Shown here in pieces: positions 29,628 to 52,843 of a stretch of 64,000 nucleotides of DNA (position 1 is its first letter; each line of letters opens with the position of its first letter). Made by a program: the position numbers and the translations under genes. A model generated the notes under the pieces. The model did no database searches. It was not told the origin of the DNA and saw nothing but the letters and a program-made list of their open reading frames with translations. This DNA is from Notospermus geniculatus (taxonomy: Eukaryota; Nemertea; Pilidiophora; Heteronemertea; Lineidae): contig NMRB01000187.1 of the NCBI GenBank assembly GCA_002633025.1, forward strand, positions 12,937-76,936. Direction: 5' to 3'.

Positions 29628-29775
29628 AAATTCACCGCAGGAAGTACGCCACGTCCGGGGGAAGGGTAAAATATTTTGCGAGCGGCAATACTCGACTTCC
29701 GTTCGGAGCCGGTTCGGAGCAGCGCCACACCGCTCCGAAATCCGCGAATCTACCTCGGCCCAAGCGAAATGGTAG
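29628..29775 (-). promoter_or_regulatory. GC-rich block upstream of gene B
   Basis: Same block as 12483-12640. The homology ends abruptly at AATTTTT/AGCTCACC where a dispersed repeat (to 29627) has inserted. Confidence 0.4.
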
Positions 29776-29955
29776 ACCATGAAGAGGTTAAACCGAAGTT
29801 AAAAGGTTCTTGAAGTTCGAATATTCGGCACGTTGCGCTGCTCCTATAAAGTCCCGTCCGGGTATGCAGAAGCAGTTGTTGTTGTCGGTGAGAGGTATGA
29901 TATATAGTGACCGCGTGTCCTCAAGAACTCGGCACATGGCAACAGTGCTTCACAC

Positions 29956-30147
29956 TTAAGGCCCGTTTCCACTATAGCGGATTCTGCCGCGTCTTGCGGC
30001 GAGCGGAGCGGTTTTCACAGGCATTGGGATAATCAATAGGCCATGATTGTATTGTTAAACCATCGAAGGATTATACAAAACCCTGTGAAAACCGCACCGC
30101 TTGCCGGAAACCGCCGCGGAATCCACTATAGTGGAAACTGGCCTTTA
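29956..30147. mobile_element. MITE with TTAAGGCCCGTTTCCACTAT ends
   Basis: Left end TTAAGGCCCGTTTCCACTAT, right end CTATAGTGGAAACTGGCCTT; inner arms TGCCGCG/CCGCGG. Confidence 0.75.
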
Positions 30148-30360
30148 CAGTGGCCTTCGTCTCCAAATGTGAAAGCTCGGCAACAACAACACAAACATTT
30201 ATCCGATAACAATAATTTGAATATCTTTATTTATGCAAAATTATTAAACAGAATTTTCAGGTATTTACAAAATATACAAGTAACAAAGGCTTGATGTTAA
30301 CAAAAATGTATGACAGCCTTTCTGGCATGGAGTAGGCCCAACGCGCGCTTGAATACGAGG

Positions 30361-30425
30361 TTAAGGCCTGCTTTCCATTGGAGCGTTTCCGCGCACGGAA
30401 TCGCTCCAATGGAAAGCAGGCCTAA
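30361..30425. mobile_element. 65-bp near-perfect hairpin
   Basis: TTAAGGCCTGCTTTCCATTG and its inverse CAATGGAAAGCAGGCCTAA with GGAGCG/CGCTCC inside; 4-base loop region. Confidence 0.8.
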
Positions 30426-30429
30426 CTCA

Positions 30430-31085
30430 TACTTCGATCAACACATGATACAACCAAGCACAGGAGCGTTTCATAAACAAAAACGATAATGTTCGAGTCT
30501 GTCAAGACTCGCTGAACGTTGGCCTGTTTCACTACTGGATAACATTGCTTTTTTCGTCTCCTCTACCATGTGAGAACGTACGGTATTTCTAACTTCATTC
30601 TGTAGAAACTCAAGACATCCCAGCCAGTAGTTCCAATGAGGGACTTCATTATCAATAGACTGGTTCCAGTATTTGCCGCTACACTCACGCTGGCGCTGCC
30701 GTTCCGCTGTGACAAAGACGGGAACCAGTCTACATTACCAATAGTTGGCAGCACTGCACTTGGCGGTCTTGAACAGCACATGTAACTACTATTCCTTTGA
30801 CCTGCCTGACCCACTTGCCTGACCTGACTGCCAACGGCAGCGAATCCCAATCCACGGTGGCCGAAGTTCCCCATGGTTAGTCCGCATATTCGGAACCACA
30901 ACATCGTTGCGCGTGTTTGTCATGGTAAAGTTAATCATGACTAGATGGAATCCTACCAGCGATACTTGGATCTCACAAATGCACCGTGAAGCAACTTGAG
31001 CAGCGAAAAATCAGGTACAGCAGCAACAAGTAATGCCGGTCAGTTAAAGGAAAGGCAGGAAATGCCAACAAAAAATGCCATTAAC
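30430..31085. other. No gene recognised
   Basis: Contains only short ORFs; the minus-strand 113-codon ORF at 30563-30904 has no motif. Confidence 0.4.
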
Positions 31086-31089
31086 AAAG

Positions 31090-31428
31090 GCTTCAAATGG
31101 ATTCACGGCCGTGAAGCCATTGTTAACCGGCGTTTTCGTATACCGTATACTTCTACACGTATGTAAAGGAAGCCTTTCCTGTACATAGAAGTATACGGTA
31201 TACAAAAACGCCGATTAACAATGGCTTCACGGTCATGGATCCTCGGGAAGCGTTTGTTAACAGGCGTTTTCGTATACCGTATACTTCTATGTAATGGAAG
31301 CCTAGGCTGCGATTACACAGAGGTATACAGAATACGATCACGGCAGTTGACAAAGTGTTGTGACTGTGAAGCCGTTGTTAACTGGCATATCCGTATACCG
31401 TATACTTCAATGTAATCGCGGCCTTAGA
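31090..31428. repeat. Cluster of inverted GTATACCGTATACTTCTA repeats
   Basis: The 14-bp word CGTATACCGTATAC with GAAGCC and CGTTTTCG arms occurs in both orientations at about 31135, 31190, 31270 and 31395. Two or three nested fold-back copies. Confidence 0.7.
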
Positions 31429-31429
31429 A

Positions 31430-32867
31430 TCGCTGCGAAGCTCAATGGCGAAGCTCAATGCTAAGAGGACCCGACATCATCAGGATGGGTCGTCGGAGGG
31501 TGCAAGTCAGTCAGAGCCACAATCTGCTATTATAAGGTCATATTCGAATGGTCATGGTTTCTCTAGCCATTGGCCTATATCGTAATCTCTCGTTTAACAT
31601 TAAAACCGGACTTAAGATTCCAGTGGGACTTTAGTTCATCCATCACTATGTTTACCTAAAGAAAAATTACCTGATTCGTTGGAAGTGGACTTTTTAAAGG
31701 TTCTGAAATATACCGATACAACATCATCCACTGAACATGTCTGTTGGGAAGAACTTGGATAAACCACTCGCAAAGACAAGTGGTGACAAATATATCTCGT
31801 TACAGCGAGTCGATGTTTGCTCTTCTTTGTCAATACGGCTTTTACTTTTAGAAGGTTAATAATATATTGTCCGCAGTGAGCTAATAGATATGTTTCGCCT
31901 ATCAGAAGAGACAGAAGTAAAAAAGAATAACTCAGAACATCAAACACGAACTTCTGATTACTTACATGTAGTTGCAAGAACTTAACGCATCAAACAGAAC
32001 TTTCTGGTGCCTCAATTACTATCAGCAGTTTGATAGATTTGATCTTAATGTAACTAATTCTCTTGATTGCAAAAGTCCTACACATATTAAATCAAGACCT
32101 ACACTTACGTCATGGCAATCCGCCAGACCCCTTCATCCCATGATATCACAGACCTGTACATTTCACTTCAGGTGTACACATATCGAAAACAGAATTTGAA
32201 ACGAATACGAAACCAGAAGGTAGCTTAACTTGCTCCTTTTCATCAGTACACAATACAATGTTATCACTTCAAAATGTATTTGGCCTCTCGTCAGCACACA
32301 ATAATACTGCCGTTACTTCGAATTACATACATTTTGGAAGAAAGGCAGAACAAAACTGTGACGTCGCCTAAAAAACGGCTGGCAAATCTGCATAGATTTC
32401 TCTGTCCTGTTAATCAAAAAACAGCATGACTTCATATTTTAGCACGTAAAAACAACACTCCCATTTCAATTACTTAGTACGCTCGACTCCCAAACAAAAT
32501 CAGAGACTTCACAGTGGTGCCAAACTTTAACCCAGCCTGTAAACCAAGACATTTAGGGTAACCACCACACCACAGAAACGACGTAGGCACTGAAAGACAA
32601 TGATATCGAGAATAAAGTGCAGAATCCAACAGTTTTGACAGAGTAACCAAAATGGTTCCCGACATGGTCGATTGACAGTAATATACTGGATGAATGGATC
32701 CCTGCAAAGGCATTACAAACCAACCAAATGAATCATAGAATACTGACCAAGACTTCTGTATCATGGTCGAGTTTATCACTCTTGTCTTTCGTGAAGTGAA
32801 ACTCGTTGTTCAGTCCTCCGTTCCCATGCCCAGTCCTTGGGGTTGTCTTGAATATCATTCATATTCC
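31430..32867. other. No gene recognised
   Basis: AT-rich, short random ORFs only. Lies between the repeat cluster and the presumed PLK 3' end. Confidence 0.4.
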
Positions 32868-32873
32868 TTTATT
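32868..32873 (-). terminator. Candidate poly(A) signal of the PLK gene
   Basis: AATAAA on the minus strand about 670 bp downstream of the PLK stop codon; no nearer AATAAA was noticed. This would give a 3' UTR of roughly 0.7 kb. Confidence 0.4.
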
Positions 32874-33049
32874 TCAGCACGGTTCTAACAAAACATGGTG
32901 AACACCAAGTAAAGGTACAGGAACCATCCAAAGGTGAACGAATCTTTCACCAATTTCCTAATATTGCGTTGGCTTTCCTTACAAACCATCAACTAGATCA
33001 ATGTCATGTTTCAGTGAACTGCAGCAGTCATACAGCAGTTTGATTTTGA

Positions 33050-33215
33050 ATGCCAAGCCAAGCCCAATCCGTGATGTATTTAAAGCTGTTTTTACAACCT
33101 ACACGTATCCCCAAGTCAAAGATCTTTGGTTCCAAGCTTCCAAGCCCATCGTCCACGATATATTTAAAGCTTTTTTACAACCTATCCCGAGTTCGAACAA
33201 AAAAGATCTCGGCAA
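33050..33215. repeat. Two imperfect direct copies of a roughly 95-bp unit in the likely PLK 3' UTR
   Basis: The words GATRTATTTAAAGCT and TTTTTACAACCTA occur twice, about 95 bp apart. The plus-strand ORF here is a by-product of the repeat. Confidence 0.5.
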
Positions 33216-33541
33216 CAATGACCTCACACGCCTCACCATCTGTCATGAAATCACCCAACGAGGGTGAATCATCACCAACTTTGCCTCAGGATGAGGAAAG
33301 CACAATTAAAGTGGAGGTAGTGCATTATAAAGAGTACTAGCAACAAAAAGAAGCCGACTTTTTTCTACTCCCACTGCTTCCTTTTTGCTACTTCAACCAG
33401 CAATTAACTTAACGAGGTCATTACGTTTGACACGTCAATCACATCTCTTGCTGTCCATGCATCAATCACCATCACATTTCCCCATCCACACCAAACCACA
33501 AGACTAGTTAACATCCTTTTTATACCCTTTTGGCAGTGTTC

Positions 33542-45265
<11,724 letters not shown>

Positions 45266-48110
45266 TGTGACGGTAACCTCAGTCTGGCTTTCTATTTAGC
45301 TTTGAAGTATTGAATAATGGTTTCATGGACTTGTTAACTAACACATCTGAAAGGATAAGAAATGGACACGGGTTGAGCACGCTAATCTTATTCAATAAAC
45401 CAAGCTGAGGGTAACGTAGTGGGTGGTAAGTGTGAATGATTACAAAGACCTTTGGAACATATCCCAGAAAACACCATGCCGTGAAACTGACCAAGGGGCG
45501 TCAGTCCTGTTTTCACCGAATTGTCAGGGCAGTACACTGGAACACACACATTTTACAACAGTGGTCATTTGTGTTAACGTTACAGTTCGATAGCCATAAA
45601 TTTTATTGTGGGAGTCGATTAAGCCACTTGGGGTAAATAGTTCGGTTTAAGAGAACTACATGTAACACATTGAAATACATGTACATGTAAACGTAATCTC
45701 CACACGTACAGAACAAGTGCGAACTTACATAGAGAAATAGGAACTAACTTGAAAATACGAAAACAACACTGTGAGGCCGCCGACAAGCGTTCTTACAATG
45801 AAAACATCGTCTGCCACTCACGAAAAACAAACTAAACGATGTCCACAGCCTTGTTATTGATATTTCCCATACAAAAAGTTCTTCAAAGATGAGAGTCCTT
45901 CTCCGGTAAAGAGACCAGCTTTTCAAGATATGTTCTCAAATGAAGGCCTACGTTTTATATCTCATGTTTTGCTAGTTGATAAGATCATATGATCATGATT
46001 ACTGATCACTTGAGGACGTATTTAGAATCGATAGAGTAATGTCAAGTGAATGACACGTGACAGGCCTGACACCATAAACAGACTCTGATCCCTAAAAGGA
46101 AACGTAACGGCACTTGAACTTCATCAAGCATCCCAAATTACGAAGGCGCAAATCTCATGAAAACACGATTTAGTGGGCCAATCTCTACAAATGTAACGTC
46201 ACTTCGTGCCTACCTAATTACATAACTAATCAATATTTCTTATTGGTTAATTGGCGCTTGTGTCGTGAATGGGGCGTTACCATTAACAACATGTTCAATG
46301 CATCAATAAGGTATGATACCAATAGAGTGTAGTTCAAATAGCGCATGGCTGCATAATTTGCGCTGCTCGACTCATAAATTAGACCGTCACGCTTCTAGTA
46401 ATAGCCGACATAAAATTATAATTACTGAGATAATTCGGATGAGGAACAACGCAAAACTGACCTATTTCTGCTTGAACACTAAATTATTTCTTCGTATAAA
46501 CTTCTGCGATTTTCGAAAACACTTAATCGATTCCGAAAGAGTCACAACAACATGATGAGCTGCGTCAAGACCGACACTGATTCCCTGTCCCGCAGGGCCT
46601 GCTAGTGCAGGACTATGGGGAATGACAGAGAACCAGTCTGCAAGACCATGATAAATGGCAGAATCTATCCCAATTAGTCAGTGTCTTGTTTTCCGTTGTC
46701 ATCATATGTGCGGAGTTTTCCATCGCCTGATCGGAAGTCAGGAGGGAAATAGGCCCCCTACGGGGAAACTGCTGAACTTCGTCGTCACATTTCATCCCGC
46801 TTATGATTTTGATTCATAGGTCAATTTACGCAGATATCATCCCCGGGATATCATCGTCCCACTATCCCAACCTCCTTGAGATTCTGACGAAATGACACCA
46901 CGATGCAGCTGCTGGCAGGATTGGTAATCTTGATCAGATGTTAAACCAATAAAATGTTTTGAAGGCTCAGACATGAGTAGGCCTACATTTCCGAGGATTT
47001 CAGTAGGCGTATCATGGATACGATTGGTGTACATGTAATGCACACTCCTGCGTGGAGTCAATGATACCACTGTTATATCGACCATTTGTCTAAAAGGCCC
47101 ATGTGAACAAACGAAATATGCTTAGTCAGCCACTAGACGTGTACATACGTATGTATCAAGTCCTTGGTATCTGATATACATGTACGAGTAGGCCTATCGG
47201 GTCGGCAACATTCAATAGGCGTGCCAGTTGCAATAAAACTGCACTACCCTCTGAAACGGAATTCCAGTAATGGTCAGCTTTTCGTTGAGATATAATCTGT
47301 CAACCTGCTTCTGATATTGCGATTTGTTACCCCCTCTGAACTTTGGTCGACACCACACCTCATGTCACCGCACCTCTTTGTATTCATCTATTGCAAGCTG
47401 CCTTTACCTGTCTATATTCCAGGATATAGGACAGATAACCTTTGCACAAGAACAGCTGATTTAAAGTTAGCTGTGACATGTGAGAGACTCAATTATTCGC
47501 CATGAATTCTCATTCATAATGCCCCTATGAATATCATAATAAGTGCATTATTGCAGCAAGTACACACACATAAAACGGCAACATAGCGGGGACAATCTTG
47601 TACTTGGTAACTTTTAATAAATTGGGCTTATTCATGTGACAATCGAACCGGACGTACTGGAACCATTCAGGCGAAAGAATGCAAACTACATGTAGACTCA
47701 ACATGGTGAAGTCCTCGACAGGAAATGGCCTATTAACGGCCAATAAGCTGAGCAAAATAAAGCAGACGACCATTAGGTACATTGTACATTTATCCCCCCC
47801 CCCCTTCCCTACCCCCAGAACATCACAANCGACCCCAGAAGATCACAAGACCCATGACTGGAAGATACAACCAGGGGGAGAATCGACCTGACATTCTATT
47901 CGTTCTGGTCGAAAGATTCTCTGCCAAGGTTGTCGCTGACCCAGTTTCGACAGAATGATGTACGGTAGTCAGCAATCAGACAAGATCTATTATGTTGCTT
48001 TATACAACGTACAGACACTGCCACAGGTCATAGGAAGAACTAAAACATTCTGTCGAAGATGATACATGCAGTTCAAAAATATGTATATGACATCTTCTGC
48101 TCGACTGAGC
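45266..48110. other. Upstream of PLK, no gene recognised
   Basis: Would include the PLK promoter and 5' UTR, whose start cannot be placed. Contains a single-N join at 47829 with CCCCAGAA.ATCACAA on both sides. Confidence 0.45.
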
Positions 48111-48118
48111 GCCTCTCT

Positions 48119-48447
48119 GACAAGTACTAGTGAATCCCACCTCCATGTATCCTTAAGTACCATACTGAATCCCATCTATCCTTAACAACTACTAGTAGTG
48201 AATCCCACCTATCCTTAACAAGTACATGTACTAGTGAATCCCCCCTATCCTTAACAAGTACTACTGAATCCCACCTATCCTTAACAAGTACTAGTGAATG
48301 CCATTAACTACTAGTGAATCCCATGTATCCTTAACAAGTACTACTGAATCCCACCTACCTATCCTTAACAAGTACTACTGAATCCCACCTACTGTACTAC
48401 TGAATCCCAACTATCTTTAACAAGTAGGCTACTACCGAATCTGAATC
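48119..48447. repeat. 30-bp minisatellite
   Basis: Unit TATCCTTAACAAGTACTAGT then GAATCCCACC, about ten degenerate copies with deletions. Confidence 0.9.
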
Positions 48448-49121
48448 CCTCCTATCCATAACCAGTTTGAATGGCAGTTTTTGATTATTTGATCCGTAAA
48501 ATTTTGTAAAGAAAGAGATAAACGTAGAATCCAACTTACAAACGAGTCCTAAATGAATCCGCCAATATAATGAACTATCTCGACTCATGAACTCACTGAA
48601 CTGCTGAATCTGAACATGTGTTCACACGGTCTGTACAGTACATTGTGATCAGTACACTCGATCGACAGCTCTTATTTCCACACAAAATATAACTCGACAA
48701 GAGATATAATATTGAAGTACGGATTGTAAAAGCAAGGTAACCTTACCTGCATCCTCCTTTAGAGAATCTACCTTAGCAATGAGTAATGTATCCTAGTATA
48801 ACAGAGAAGTAAATACACAGGTTCTGTGTCCGTCTAATGTGTGTGATCCGTTTCTCGTCGTGTCTATGAGTGTACTGAACTCACACGGACCCATTCAATG
48901 GTAAATAGACTGTACTGAATAACGAAACAGCCGGGGTTTCCACGAAATAAGCGACGATTGTATGGGTCGCCTAACGCTATTGTTGTCATCTGCATGACAA
49001 AAGCCCACTTCACAGTACCTTGAATAGTCACCCCGGTCGCCACCTTATACGGTTAATGCGACTTATCGGTTATGTGTATATTATCAGATTATATTGTACG
49101 TTTTATGACGTATGGGTCTCC

Positions 49122-52100
49122 TTATATATACTTCATAAAGACATATTATCAAGTGAGGAAAAAGAAAAAAGAAGTTTATCTTTGTGGGTTATCGTCATTA
49201 TAATAATGGTCTTAGAGTACTTTCATTTTTTTTCTTGCTGTTGTGTATTTACATCACCGTGGCTAAGTCGATGATGTAAGCAGATGGAAACTGAAATCAG
49301 CGCCAGTCATCGTTCGCTGAGAACCAAACTGTATACGCAAACCAAAGATGGTTGCTTCCATCATTTTGCAAACTGAAATTTGGGTAGCTTAGTACCCTAA
49401 ACAACCAAATTCAGTCTTTCATGGTTACGACTTCTAAGTCTTGCAAGAGAACAACGTTTCTTGACGTTTCGTCTTTATGTTTTCAAGATCAAATATGAAG
49501 GGGAAACTTCAAAAAACGTTGCTTTGCAAAACTATTAGAAGTCGTAACCATGAAAGACTCAATTTCATTGTGATGTGTGAGACTTTAGAACATGCCATTC
49601 CCGAAGATGCAGTACCCTAAACCCTTATCATTTTGCCTACCAGGTCGAATGACGAAGGATATTGCCGATATTTACCCCTATCGACCACTAATATGTTCGA
49701 TATACGATGCGAGAACTGTAGCCTAGTCTATCGAAGGAGATGGCCGATCAGCGTACATCGTTCCTCGATTTCTGACGTATCTTGGAGGGAAAGTCAAGTA
49801 TAATTCCTCCTAGCAAGGATGTATCGAGCAAGAAAGGAGGGCAAGAACTCGAGTGAAAAAATACCATTTCGTTGAAAGCTTTTCGTGTGTCAGCATCTTC
49901 CTGAAGATCTTCCTAAAGGTCACTCTCATACGCTTACGATTTCACCCGGACGGTACTAAGTAGTACTTCCTAAGTACAATGAAAACAATGACGCAGATAT
50001 TGAGTACCAAATGACTAGTTTTTCACGAACACGCCAACCAAAAAACACCGTGATCTAATTACCACGTCCATAATATCAAGTGATGGGCATTTGTTCCGAC
50101 ACAATTGATTGTGTCTGGCAATTTCCTGCAGAAAAAATAACCTAACAATTAACAACAAAAGACTTTACATGTTATAAACGATATAATTTCATGGTGTGGC
50201 GAATTGAAGCAAGGTACGTCCTAATCAAAAATGTCATTCGATTCTCTTGGTTCGCGTTGGAGGAATGGTAGAAATTACATCCCGGTTTTTGATGGATCAC
50301 TGTTATTACGTTTTCGCCACACGGAAATTCTATCGTTTCCTATCTACGGAGGTGTTTTGGTTGTTTGCAACGCTGGGGAACGACTCGATCAGGCATTGTA
50401 CATATGCAAATGTACCAAACACGGTGTCATACATTACACGTCCTGATCTTCTTTGTTTCTGTCGTGTCCTTGACGTTTGTAATTCTCACTCGACCGCCAG
50501 GGGCTGTCGAATTCGCGAAATTCATGAAAACCTCCATGCTTGACGACATTTGCGCCGCTAGAGGCGCCACCACAGCGTAGAAAAGTGACCTCTGGTGGCA
50601 AGACTCAGTTCTCACCGTGAAATCAGAGAGTTTCGTTGCATCTTCCACAGTACCCACAGTACCCAGTCGTGCCTCGACTAATATAAATATTGATAAAGAC
50701 TCTACGCAGACGACATTGCAGGAAATCAGTTTCGTGAAGTGGCAGGAAGCTTCGTCCTGCCCAGGAAGTTCTCGCCATTCGCAGCTTCCCTAACTTGTCT
50801 CAATTTTTGACCCTGTATCGGGCGCAGACCGTGAGAGGACCAGTTTGGGATGGAGAATCGATGGACTTGTGTTCTAGCAACGTAGTGTCATATTCAGTGT
50901 CAGTTCCCAATCCGTTGCATGATTTGGCCAACAGTTCTGCTGCATCGGCTGTGTTCCTCACCGATGCCACCCCAAAACAAAGCAAAGTTTGCAACTGCAG
51001 ATCTTCAAGGGGGGTCTGATCCCGACTGCTGATCGTGTCAGCCAACGTTACAAGAATTGAGATATGTGTTATTAAATAAAATATCATGTATGCACACGCA
51101 TGTGTACACTGATTTGTTTTGTGCATGTGACAGCATTGAATCGGTCTTATTATTGACCTGCACAATCATCCGATTACACGTGTAAATATGCCTATGAATG
51201 CATGTATTAGAGCAAATTAGACATGCATGGGCAGCAGACTTCATGTTCACTTCAGAGGTCTCGTGTTGACAAAGCCTAGAGTCGGAGGTGCATGCACAAG
51301 TTCGATATGAATGTGCAAATGACAGGAGAGTTCTTTTTCATATCAGAGAATTATCATCCAAGTCGCATGTCCTATTAAATGGCTATAATCCTAAGTGATT
51401 CACTCCAATACAATGGATGAATTCGGAACCCCCTGGGATCCCGAATTCACATTATTTTGAATCTTGTCTCTTGGTCTGCATCGCATTCGCACACAGTGCG
51501 TGTGCAGAGCATGTGCTTGTGCACATGGACATTCTCAAAACGCCGTTCAAAACCATTGTTCAGTTTTTCCGGCAAATTATTGGGTGAAAAGTCACAATTT
51601 TGCAACCATGGCGAACAAACGCAGCAAGTGGAGCTGCTGATATCAGTCTAGCGCTATGGACCAAGTGGCGCTCCTCCGATAGAAGAAACAAGAATTCTCT
51701 GCACAGACCCTCCGAGCACGCCATAACGCATCCAGTCCTGCGGGGTGTGGTCCGTTCAGTGTCTGACCAGGGGCTGATCAATGTCGCTTCTGTAGTCGTA
51801 CGTGTACATTTCATGTGTAAGATGCTAAAAAGTACCACACGCTTACAAATTGTCTTTTGTATGAATCCAGGGTTGTGGCTCATTTCTATAGCATACGAAG
51901 TCATTATCTCTTAGGCTGATGATTTCATGCATTCTTTGAAACTGTATTGAATGTAAGTGGATTATGTTGTATCATTTGTACCATCTGCTGCCACTGCGAC
52001 AAGCCCTGGGGGGACAGGATGTCATATGAACGATTGATACTGCTGTCGAGACACCTGCTTGACTTCAAAATGGATTATGAAAATTTTCAAACAATTTTGC

Positions 52101-52843
52101 ATCGCAAATATTTGAAGTATGCTACTATATTCGTAACGCATTTTGTTCATTGTTTACATGTATAATAATTGGTATACTGAGTGGTGGAGAAAAAACATAG
52201 GATCTCACTGAAGAACTACTTTCCCATACACAATGGGGAAGATGGATCCAGTGCTGGGAGACGACGCGTTTTAGATTACTCCACCTAAGAGACCGATAGG
52301 TGGAGCCCACGAACGGGTGGCGCCACCTAGCGGTGGTGTGTGGAGAATGCAAACGCCTGGCTGAACGACTACCCCCCCCCCCCATGAAAAAAGGCACGTA
52401 TTGATACATATAAAAGCAGAGATTGCCTTTCCTCGTGTTAAATTCGATGACGTTGTAATGTACATACGCCATCAGCGATATTGACAAGCAGTTCTAACCC
52501 TCGACCTATTTGATGGAGGCGTTCGTTGTGGCAGGCCCAACTCACCTGGACAGGTGCTAAAAGCATTAGTGTGCGTAACGTAGTAGAGGATGGCTCATGC
52601 TACCAGACGAACAAGCACTGGCCTAGGCTCTATTTGAGTCATCAATAGTTACACCTAATGTTGAATATGCAGGTCTGAGCACATGAGTTTAGATGTGACT
52701 CAACTCTTAAATGGGGCAAAAATGTGCCTATTCCCATCCAGAAATATCTTTGTTCTCAAGGGAAGATTTCTTTGCGCCGCTTCGTATGATTTTCCACAAC
52801 TTAACCACGTTGCATCACCAAAGTCTTGGCAATGACACCATTA
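49122..52843. repeat. 3.7-kb direct tandem duplication, copy 1
   Basis: From CTTATATATACTTCATAAAG to AATGACACCAT, directly followed by copy 2. Includes TGACGTTTCGTCTTTATG, CCATGGCGAACAAACGCAGC and GTGGCGCCACCTAG, all found again about 3.7 kb later. Differences are scattered substitutions and small indels, one of about 40 bp near 51440-51480. Confidence 0.95.

Noticed and set aside
33001-33340. Plus-strand ORFs of 88 and 96 codons
   Set aside because: They arise from the duplicated 95-bp unit in the likely 3' UTR of the opposite-strand PLK gene.
50427-51165. Minus-strand ORFs conserved in both 3.7-kb copies (e.g. with FGVASVRNTADAAELLAK)
   Set aside because: The copies are nearly identical overall, so open frames are expected; differences are mostly non-synonymous and no domain is seen.
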